Source: Methanomicrobiales archaeon
Lineage (GTDB): Archaea > Halobacteriota > Methanomicrobia > Methanomicrobiales > Methanospirillaceae
Length of the DNA stretch: 5,150 nt
Direction: 5' to 3'
Assembly: GCA_012520015.1 (NCBI GenBank)
Contig: JAAYPD010000254.1
Span: forward strand, 1 to 5,150
The notes beneath the pieces are model-generated. The model was not told the origin of the DNA. It searched no databases and saw only the letters and a program-made list of their open reading frames with translations. The translations under genes and the position numbers were made by a program. How positions within the stretch are numbered: the first letter of the stretch is position 1; every line of letters begins with the position of its first letter. Below, one piece after another: positions 1-5,150 of the stretch.

Positions 1-4
1 AAAT

Positions 5-571
5 ATGATTCGCGTTTTATATATCGATGATGAAAAAAGCCTTCTTACTCTCACTCAGATTTACTTAAAGGAGGAGGCAAATCTTGACGTTGAGATCGCA
101 GCCTCTGCTGAGGAGGGCCTTGACAGGCTTAGAAATGAACCGTTTGATGCTGTCATTTCAGATTATGACATGCCTGACATGGACGGGATCGAGCTTTTAA
201 AATGCGTCCGAAGTGAAAACCCCACGATCCCGTTTATTATCTTCACCGGTAAAGGACGGGAGGAGGTCGTGATTGAGGCACTGAATAATGGGGCGGATTT
301 TTACATGCAAAAGGGCGGGGATCCAAAACCTCTCTTTACTGAGCTGGCCAATGCCGTCCGCCACCTTGTCAGAAGAAGCCAGGCAGAAGATTCTGCGGTG
401 CAGCATGAAAAGTACTGGAAAGGGGTATGTGGATCAATCCACCAGAAACTGAAAATAATTGAAGACTTAGCCCAGGCACTAACCGGGTCTCCCGATGTTT
501 CCCCGGAGGGCCAGGAACATGCCCTTAAAATCCTCACCCTGACACAGGAGATCCAGGAAGAATTAAAATGA
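5..571 (+). CDS. Single-domain response regulator (REC) with a short helical C-terminal tail
   Basis: This is a cytoplasmic two-component receiver protein of 188 residues. Residues 1-125 form a complete CheY-like REC domain. The acidic pair is D8-D9, the phospho-acceptor is D53 in S-D-Y-D-M-P, the switch threonine is T81 in F-T-G-K-G, and the conserved lysine is K103 in M-Q-K-G-G. All residues needed for Mg-dependent phosphorylation are present. The ATG at 5 fits because REC domains normally begin a few residues before the 'VLYIDDE' strand; any upstream ribosome site is outside the window. Residues about 126-188 are charged and helical, with no DNA-binding, PAS or ATPase domain. They loosely resemble a histidine-kinase dimerisation hairpin, with H146 where the H-box histidine would sit (inference). 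No partner kinase is visible, so the output is unknown. It could act through protein-protein contact or phosphate relay. The REC assignment is secure; the role of the tail is not. Confidence 0.93.
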   Translation: MIRVLYIDDEKSLLTLTQIYLKEEANLDVEIAASAEEGLDRLRNEPFDAVISDYDMPDMDGIELLKCVRSENPTIPFIIFTGKGREEVVIEALNNGADFYMQKGGDPKPLFTELANAVRHLVRRSQAEDSAVQHEKYWKGVCGSIHQKLKIIEDLAQALTGSPDVSPEGQEHALKILTLTQEIQEELK

Positions 572-801
572 ACAGGTAAACAGGAGAACGGCTTGTCCGG
601 GGATTTACTCCAGTCCGAAAAAAGCTGGATGGCGAAAAAGAAGTCCGTTTATTTGCAATAGCATGCAGTCAACCTTCGGAGGGGAGGAGAATGGTGTTAC
701 TCCGTGTAATGCTAAATGGCAGATCACAAAAATTGGAGAGCCCAAAATATGCGCTGTAACTTTTTTGGAGGTTCATCTGTTTAACTCCTATCGGAAAAAA
801 C
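572..801. other. Gap between convergent genes, no convincing gene
   Basis: This stretch separates the 3' ends of the response regulator (+) and mrr (-). The + strand has an open frame from 580 to 759 with no ATG, GTG or TTG until ATG 691, which leaves only 22 codons. That ATG is preceded by a purine-rich GGAGGGGAGGAG (678-689), but the product is too short and unfamiliar to call. The + strand T run at 761-766 could end the response-regulator transcript, though it lies about 190 bases past the stop. I see no tRNA, long hairpin or insertion-sequence end. Confidence 0.6.
795..800 (-). terminator. U-rich termination tract after mrr
   Basis: On the - strand the mrr stop codon (TAA, 802-804) is followed after one base by six T residues. 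Short U tracts soon after a stop are the usual archaeal transcription-termination signal and need no hairpin. This is a plausible but short tract, and no RNA data are available here. Confidence 0.35.
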
Positions 802-1716
802 TTACTCCTCAAAATAATCCATATCGATCTTCTTCACCACATACCGGGATTCTTCAGATACTCCAACATTATGATCGATCATCATTTGGGTCAGGGTTTC
901 CCCATCTATCAACACAACTTTCTGTTCAATTCTCTGAATATATTCTATGGCTTCCTTAGAAAACTGGGAAGTTGTAATGAACACACCTTTCCTTGCCCTA
1001 TTACCAGCCAAACTTCCCACAAAGGCTTGAACATCAGGCCTTCCAACTGTGTTCTGCCATCGTTTGGCTTGAATGTTGACTATATCAAGTCCCAGCTTAT
1101 CTTCTTTGATAATACCATCAATTCCATCGTCACCTGACTTGCCCACTCGCTTCCCTGCTTCACTCCTTGATCCTCCATATCCCATTGCAACGAGAAGATC
1201 AATAACCAACCTTTCAAAGAACTCTGGGGAACTATTCATTACTTGAACCAGTAGCTCATGAGCAAGCTTATTGCGTAAATCCTGATAGCTATTCTCAAGT
1301 ATCTCCTGTGGAGTAAGTTCATTTTCCGATTCATAAATATTATCATCATTTTTTGACTGTTTGTTAGCCCTAAATCCTTTAAAATCAAGAAATTCAGGGA
1401 ATTGCTCTAAGAATTTTGTGTCGATCTTGCTTGGATTCTGACGCAGTACTGACAACCCACGCTCGGTTATCTTTACCTTACCTCTTGAAGGAGTAGTCAC
1501 AAGTCCAGCTTTCTTTAGGTATGTCTTGGCCCAACCTACTCGATTTTCATAAGTTGATTGCACTCCGCTGGGTAACATATGATTAAGTTCTTTCTCTGAT
1601 AGATTAAATGAAGATGCAATCTGGCCATATATCTCCGTATTTGAGTGTTCTTTCCCATCTTTGATCGATAATAAGACTGGTAACATAAATGCTTGATAGT
1701 CAGGAATAGCAGTCAT
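802..1716 (-). CDS. mrr: Mrr-type modification-dependent (type IV) restriction endonuclease
   Basis: This is predicted to cut DNA carrying foreign methylation, so it is a stand-alone defence nuclease. From ATG 1714-1716 it is 304 residues, the length I recall for E. coli Mrr. Its opening M-T-A-I-P-D-Y-Q-A-F aligns with the start of that protein. An in-frame ATG (1732-1734) and a TTG (1735-1737) would add 6 or 7 residues; none of the three has a clear Shine-Dalgarno site. Residues about 6-95 form the winged-helix Mrr N-domain, including 'NRVGWAKTYLKKAGL' and 'SRGKVKITERG'. A polar, poorly conserved linker follows (about 110-145). The C-terminal nuclease domain (about 160-285) has the 'PEFFE' helix, then G-I-D-G (D200), then I-Q-A-K (Q216, K218), the Mrr variant of PD-(D/E)XK. 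'RWQNTVGRPDVQAF' and 'KGVFITTSQFS' also match the family, and the end 'KKIDMDYFE' is close to that of E. coli Mrr. All catalytic positions appear intact. No methylase is adjacent. Confidence 0.95.
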   Translation of the reverse strand: MTAIPDYQAFMLPVLLSIKDGKEHSNTEIYGQIASSFNLSEKELNHMLPSGVQSTYENRVGWAKTYLKKAGLVTTPSRGKVKITERGLSVLRQNPSKIDTKFLEQFPEFLDFKGFRANKQSKNDDNIYESENELTPQEILENSYQDLRNKLAHELLVQVMNSSPEFFERLVIDLLVAMGYGGSRSEAGKRVGKSGDDGIDGIIKEDKLGLDIVNIQAKRWQNTVGRPDVQAFVGSLAGNRARKGVFITTSQFSKEAIEYIQRIEQKVVLIDGETLTQMMIDHNVGVSEESRYVVKKIDMDYFEE

Positions 1717-1744
1717 CGGATATTCAAATATCATCAATCAAACA

Positions 1745-1751
1745 CAATAAA
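1745..1751 (-). promoter_or_regulatory. Possible weak TATA element for mrr
   Basis: The - strand reads TTTATTG here, centred 32 bases upstream of ATG 1716. With the usual archaeal spacing of about 26 bases from TATA centre to start, transcription would begin near 1722, giving an almost leaderless mRNA for that ATG. The box is a poor match to the consensus. If it is real, the ATG at 1734 would lie upstream of the transcript, which supports the shorter reading frame. Confidence 0.2.
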
Positions 1752-1764
1752 GGATTCGTTTTTA

Positions 1765-1838
1765 CTCTGTCCTATGTATCTGTCATAAGTAGCACATTTG
1801 TCCCCCTATTCCTCTGTGACATAAAATGCACTTGTGAC
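1765..1838. repeat. Cluster of short TCTGT / TGTGAC direct repeats upstream of mrr
   Basis: The + strand shows TCTGTCCTAT (from 1766), TCTGTCATAA (from 1779) and TCTGTGACATAA (from 1813), and a second TGTGAC at 1833-1838 exactly 18 bases after the one at 1815-1820. The segments 1783-1799 and 1818-1835 also share CATAA, GCAC and TTG in the same order. The cluster lies 50-125 bases upstream of the mrr start, where regulator sites are common. The copies are short and AT-rich, so chance is possible. Confidence 0.3.
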
Positions 1839-2093
1839 AGTTCAGATGATTTTTGATGAAAAGAACAGTACTTACCTTGACTATTGACTTCCCATCCCCC
1901 CTAATATCAAAATACTTTCCCAAAGGATATGAGAGTCTGTCCTGCCAATAAATGGAAAAAAATTGTCATGTACATTTGAAAGTCTTCACACCAAAGTCAC
2001 CAAAATGGGCCATCTTTTTTAATCCTGCTTTCATTATGGAGAAATAAATAATTACTAATTACTCTTTTGGAAATTAATCCAGTTTTTTGCATA

Positions 2094-2112
2094 AAACCTT
2101 TCGAATCGGTTT
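2094..2112. repeat. Inverted repeat with a TTCGAA core
   Basis: AAACC (2094-2098) and GGTTT (2108-2112) are perfect inverted arms around a 9-base spacer that contains the palindrome TTCGAA (2100-2105). The repeat sits about 25 bases from the TATA-like stretch on its left-hand side. It would therefore overlap the expected transcription start on the - strand, as an operator might. It is only a 5-bp stem. Confidence 0.3.
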
Positions 2113-2118
2113 AAATTG

Positions 2119-2130
2119 ATATATTATAAA
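2119..2130 (-). promoter_or_regulatory. Candidate archaeal TATA box in the ileS-mrr gap
   Basis: The - strand reads TTTATAATATAT, close to the archaeal TATA consensus. Usual spacing puts the start near 2098-2100, just before an ATG at 2090-2092. No established gene follows directly: mrr begins about 375 bases further on, so the box would drive either a long mrr leader or a small transcript. The element is nearly symmetrical and could also work on the + strand. An AT-rich setting makes false TATA matches likely. Confidence 0.3.
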
Positions 2131-2216
2131 TTAACAATTGGGGAATGATTTTTGGTGTCAGATTGGTTATTCAAGGACTTAGAAATAAATTGTCCAACCC
2201 CCCGACTTAATAACTA

Positions 2217-2230
2217 AAGTTCAAAAACTT
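2217..2230 (-). terminator. Possible ileS terminator (weak hairpin with T run)
   Basis: Eleven bases beyond the ileS stop, the - strand has AAGTT and AACTT arms that can form a 5-bp stem. A run of five T residues (2223-2227) spans part of the arm and loop. Archaeal termination depends mainly on U-rich sequence, so the T run may matter more than the stem. The signal is weak, but its position is right for the end of the ileS transcript. Confidence 0.28.
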
Positions 2231-2240
2231 ATTTTACCCT

Positions 2241-5150
2241 TCAGGCAAGGGATATTCCAAGGGTAATATTAACCCCTTCTATCTCCCATTCCCTGTCAAG
2301 CTGGAATAATTTTGACCCGTCCCGCTCATCCACCAGTGCATGTATATCCAGGGATCTGCCCCTGACTTCCTGTTTAATAAACTCCTGCCAGGTGTCTGTC
2401 AGTAATCCCCTGAGATTGTCATCTCCGACGATGGCATCGATTATAATATTATCGTCAACATTCAGATCCAACTGCTTTCTCATCTCCTGCAGCCTGCGAA
2501 CAATCTCCCTGGCATACCCTTCAGCTTCAATGTCCTTTGTAAGAGTGGTATCAACATAGACCGAGGCATCGATCATCTCTGCACCAAAGACCTGATCAGG
2601 AAGATGCTGACTGAAAGTCATATGTTCAGGAGTCAGTAAAAACTCTTCAGTCCCATCGCTCAGGGTGACTGAACCAGACTCTGCAAGCTGCCTTCTTAAA
2701 ACAGAACCATCAGCGTTTTCGATAAGACCCTTGACAACCGGCCCTTTCTTACCAAAAGACGGACCAATCTTCTTCATTACAGGCTCTGCATTGTACCGCA
2801 TCTGGTCCCAGGTTCCATCAATTATCTCAATACTCCTGGCATTAGCCCTCTCTTTTGCAAGTTCTTCCATTGAATGGAATGCTTCAGTTACAGATTCGCT
2901 CGAGGTGACGACAATAACTCTTTTGACCGGCCAGCGAAGCTTTCTTCTTCCTGCCTGCCTTGCATTTGCAACCGCCTCATCAAAGGAGCGAATTACGTCC
3001 ATCCTCCGCTCAAGGTCCTCATCGATAAGCCGGTTATCCCCATCAGGCCAGGAGAGCATGTGAACAGACAAAGGATCTTCTCCAAGGCGGAGGTTTTCAT
3101 ACATTGCCTCTGTGATATGAGGGGTAAATGGGGCAAGAAGCCTGCAGAGCATACGAAGACAATATGCAATAGTCTCATATGCAAACTTTTTATCTGAAGA
3201 ATCTTCCTCAAGCCACATCCTGGGCCTTACTATCTGAACGTACCACCTGGATAGATCTTCAAGGATGAAGTTCATCAACATCCTGGTAACCCGGTGCAGC
3301 TGGAACTCTTCCATGTCAGAAGAGACCTGTTTTGCAATTGAATTAATCCTTGAGATTATCCACCGGTCAATCTCAGGCATCTCACGGTAAGATCTGACAA
3401 TATACTCATCATCATAACTCCCGTCTGATCTGCGGGCCGGAGAGAAACCATCAAGGATCATGTAGGGAAGCGGGAACCTGTAAACATTCCACAGGATATT
3501 CATCGTCCTGTTCACGGTTGAGACACCGTCCCAGTTAAATTTCAGGTCTTCCCATGGTGCATTGGAAGATAATATGTAGAGTCGGAGGACATCAACCCCG
3601 AATTTTTGAATTACCTCTTCAGGTGTCACCACATTGCCAAAACTCTTACTCATCTTCCGGCCATCAGCATCCAGTGCAAAACCATGCATCAGGACGCTCT
3701 TATATGGCGAGCGATTAAATGCAATTGTGGATGCGCCAAGCTGGGAATAAAACCATCCTCTTGTCTGATCCTGTCCTTCGGTAATAAAGTCGGCAGGCCA
3801 CATCTCATGAAACTTTGAATCATTACCTGGAAAGCCGAGTGTTGCCCATGATGCCATCGCCGAATCAAACCAGACATCAAATATATCCTCCACCCGTTTC
3901 ATGGTTCCACCGCAGGAACATGGAACAGTTATCTCGTCAACATATGGCCGGTGTGGATCAGTAAGGCCTGTTCCGGTTGCTTCGTTCAGTTCTGCAACGG
4001 TCCCGAATACCCGGTAGCTGGGACAGGATGAGCATTGCCATACAGGAATCGGAATTCCCCAGTACCTCTGCCTGGAGATGCACCAGTCACGCGCATCAGA
4101 AACAAAGTCATAAAATCTTGCATTACCTGCCCAGTCCGGAAACCAAGTGGTTCCTTTTATCTCTGACAGCATCTTCTCTTTTATCTTTGGAACGGAGATG
4201 AACCACTGCTCTGTTGCCCGGTAGATGATAGGGGTCTTGCATCGCCAGCAATGGCCATACCGGTGGGAAATCTTCTGTCTTGCAAGCAGATTTTCCCCAA
4301 GGTCTTTCAGGATCTGCTCATTGGCATCCCTGACAAAAAGGCCGGCATACTCTCCACCCTCTTTGGTATAATGGCCTGCCCCGTCAACAGGACAGAAAAC
4401 ATCAAGCCCTTTCTCTACACCAAGCAGGTAATCGTCCCATCCATGGCCAGGGGCGATATGGACCATTCCTGTATTGTCCATCTCGACAAACCCGGCAGTC
4501 ACAACTTTATGCTCAATGTGTTTCTGCCGTGGAATAAGGTCAGCAAGTGGTGAGTCATATGTAATACCACTAAGATCTTCCCCGGTTTTTTCTGAGAGAA
4601 CGGTGAAATCCTGGTACTTCCCCTTCTTTAATACCGGTTCAACAAGTTCTTTTGCAATCCAGAGGATCTCTTTTTTTTCTCCCTTTACCGCCTCAACCCT
4701 TGCATAAGTAAAGTTCGCGTCAACTGCAACCGCAACATTTGCCGGAAGGGTCCAGGGAGTCGTGGTCCATATGACGAGATATTCATTATCAAGACCACAT
4801 ATTGGAAATTTAACAAAAATTGAGGGGTCCTGCTCGTCCCAGTATTCCACCTCTGAATCAGCAATTGCTGTCTCGCACCTTGGACACCAGTTAACTACAC
4901 GGTGACCTCGTTCCAGTAACCCTTTTTCATCTGCTTTTTTAAGTGTCCACCATGCAGCTTCAATATATTCAGGCATTACTGTCTGGTACGGGTCATCAAA
5001 GTCCATCCAGATACCAAGTGCTTTGAACTGGTCGGACATGATATCCTTGTGGGTTAAAGCAAACTGTTTGCATCTCTCTATAAATGCACCAATCCCAAAA
5101 GCCTCTATGTCCTTTTTACTTTTAAAACCAAGTTCATTTTCGACCCTGAC
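2241..5150 (-). CDS. ileS: Isoleucyl-tRNA synthetase, archaeal/eukaryotic type (5' end outside window)
   Basis: This class I synthetase joins isoleucine to tRNA-Ile in the cytoplasm. The frame stays open to the right edge, so 969 residues are visible and roughly 90-100 N-terminal residues, including HIGH, are missing. The Met at 5037-5039 is internal: the 37 codons before it read on as 'VENELGFKSKKDIEAFG' and 'CKQFALTHKDIM', a conserved part of the family. In order, I see C-P-R-C (4875-4886), the CP1 editing motifs T-T-T-P-W-T-L-P-A-N (4737-4766) and T-G-M-V-H-I-A-P-G-H-G-W-D-D-Y (4428-4472), W-C-I-S-R-Q-R-Y-W-G-I-P (4050-4085), a probable zinc site with a C-x2-C pair (4023-4034) and C-S-C (3912-3920), and K-M-S-K-S (3642-3656). 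The anticodon-binding helical domain follows, then the archaeal-type tail starting 'EGYAREIVRRLQEMRKQLDL'. Editing and catalytic residues appear intact and there is no frameshift. The stop is TGA (2241-2243). Confidence 0.98.
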   Translation of the reverse strand, partial: VRVENELGFKSKKDIEAFGIGAFIERCKQFALTHKDIMSDQFKALGIWMDFDDPYQTVMPEYIEAAWWTLKKADEKGLLERGHRVVNWCPRCETAIADSEVEYWDEQDPSIFVKFPICGLDNEYLVIWTTTPWTLPANVAVAVDANFTYARVEAVKGEKKEILWIAKELVEPVLKKGKYQDFTVLSEKTGEDLSGITYDSPLADLIPRQKHIEHKVVTAGFVEMDNTGMVHIAPGHGWDDYLLGVEKGLDVFCPVDGAGHYTKEGGEYAGLFVRDANEQILKDLGENLLARQKISHRYGHCWRCKTPIIYRATEQWFISVPKIKEKMLSEIKGTTWFPDWAGNARFYDFVSDARDWCISRQRYWGIPIPVWQCSSCPSYRVFGTVAELNEATGTGLTDPHRPYVDEITVPCSCGGTMKRVEDIFDVWFDSAMASWATLGFPGNDSKFHEMWPADFITEGQDQTRGWFYSQLGASTIAFNRSPYKSVLMHGFALDADGRKMSKSFGNVVTPEEVIQKFGVDVLRLYILSSNAPWEDLKFNWDGVSTVNRTMNILWNVYRFPLPYMILDGFSPARRSDGSYDDEYIVRSYREMPEIDRWIISRINSIAKQVSSDMEEFQLHRVTRMLMNFILEDLSRWYVQIVRPRMWLEEDSSDKKFAYETIAYCLRMLCRLLAPFTPHITEAMYENLRLGEDPLSVHMLSWPDGDNRLIDEDLERRMDVIRSFDEAVANARQAGRRKLRWPVKRVIVVTSSESVTEAFHSMEELAKERANARSIEIIDGTWDQMRYNAEPVMKKIGPSFGKKGPVVKGLIENADGSVLRRQLAESGSVTLSDGTEEFLLTPEHMTFSQHLPDQVFGAEMIDASVYVDTTLTKDIEAEGYAREIVRRLQEMRKQLDLNVDDNIIIDAIVGDDNLRGLLTDTWQEFIKQEVRGRSLDIHALVDERDGSKLFQLDREWEIEGVNITLGISLA

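Larger units (their letters stand above)
1717..2240. other. AT-rich intergenic region between ileS and mrr
   Basis: About 520 bases hold no gene I can recognise, although both flanking genes run on the - strand. The contents, from the ileS side, are a weak hairpin with a T run just past the ileS stop, a strong TATA-like stretch (2119-2130), a 5-bp inverted repeat (2094-2112), overlapping 31-codon frames on both strands (+ 1952-2047, - 1997-2092), a 60-codon - strand open frame without ATG until its last four codons (1786-1965), and a cluster of short repeats next to mrr (1765-1838). No tRNA, CRISPR repeat or transposase motif is visible. The length and composition suggest separate transcription of mrr. 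The region could also hold a small RNA, a tiny gene or a decayed insert. Confidence 0.6.

Noticed and set aside
871..882. Perfect 12-bp palindrome ATGATCGATCAT
   Set aside because: It lies inside the mrr coding region and encodes conserved residues near M-M-I-D-H. About one 12-bp palindrome is expected by chance in a window this size.
663..959. A 98-codon + strand frame starting at ATG 663
   Set aside because: It runs more than 150 bases antisense into the conserved 3' end of mrr, lacks a ribosome site, and its product resembles nothing known to me. It is probably a shadow frame.
1829..1845. C-x-x-C-H as a haem c attachment site
   Set aside because: The frame lacks a good start and a signal peptide. 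The pattern arises from the repeated TGTCAC hexamer and is most simply chance.
2097..2109. TTCGAAT motif like a tRNA T-loop
   Set aside because: There is no matching acceptor, D or anticodon stem at tRNA spacing on either strand.
4671..4678. Run of eight T (A on the coding strand) in ileS as a possible frameshift site
   Set aside because: The reading frame and conserved protein sequence continue intact on both sides (G-E-K-K-E-I), so there is no sign of a shift.
5037..5039. Met codon as the start of isoleucyl-tRNA synthetase
   Set aside because: The 37 upstream codons to the window edge are open and match conserved family sequence, and the HIGH motif must still lie further upstream.

Overview
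The window most likely comes from a methanogenic archaeon, probably of the order Methanomicrobiales. This is inferred from protein style. The isoleucyl-tRNA synthetase is of the archaeal/eukaryotic type, and the small response regulator has a receiver domain ending in a 'GADFY-QKGG-P' signature that is very common in that order. No 16S rRNA or other decisive marker is present, so the genus cannot be fixed.

Layout, left to right: (1) a complete single-receiver response regulator on the + strand (5-571) with a roughly 60-residue helical tail and no DNA-binding domain; (2) a 230-base gap between convergent genes (572-801); (3) an Mrr-type modification-dependent (type IV) restriction endonuclease on the - strand (802-1716), with an N-terminal winged-helix domain and a C-terminal PD-(D/E)XK-like nuclease domain; (4) an AT-rich gap of about 520 bases (1717-2240) with no convincing gene, but with a TATA-like element, an inverted repeat and clustered short repeats; (5) ileS on the - strand (2241-5150), cut by the right edge so that its N-terminus, including the HIGH motif, lies outside the window.

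The three genes do not form a pathway. ileS is a housekeeping gene. mrr is a solitary defence gene with no methylase or specificity subunit beside it, as expected for type IV restriction. The response regulator has no sensor kinase in view. mrr and the gap upstream of it look richer in A+T than ileS in the rows I sampled, which fits mrr being an acquired cargo gene beside a core gene. I see no transposase, integrase, tRNA, CRISPR array or target-site duplication to show how it arrived. I do not see a clearly new multi-gene system here. The leads most worth checking are the tail of the response regulator, which resembles a histidine-kinase dimerisation hairpin, and the structured gap upstream of mrr.
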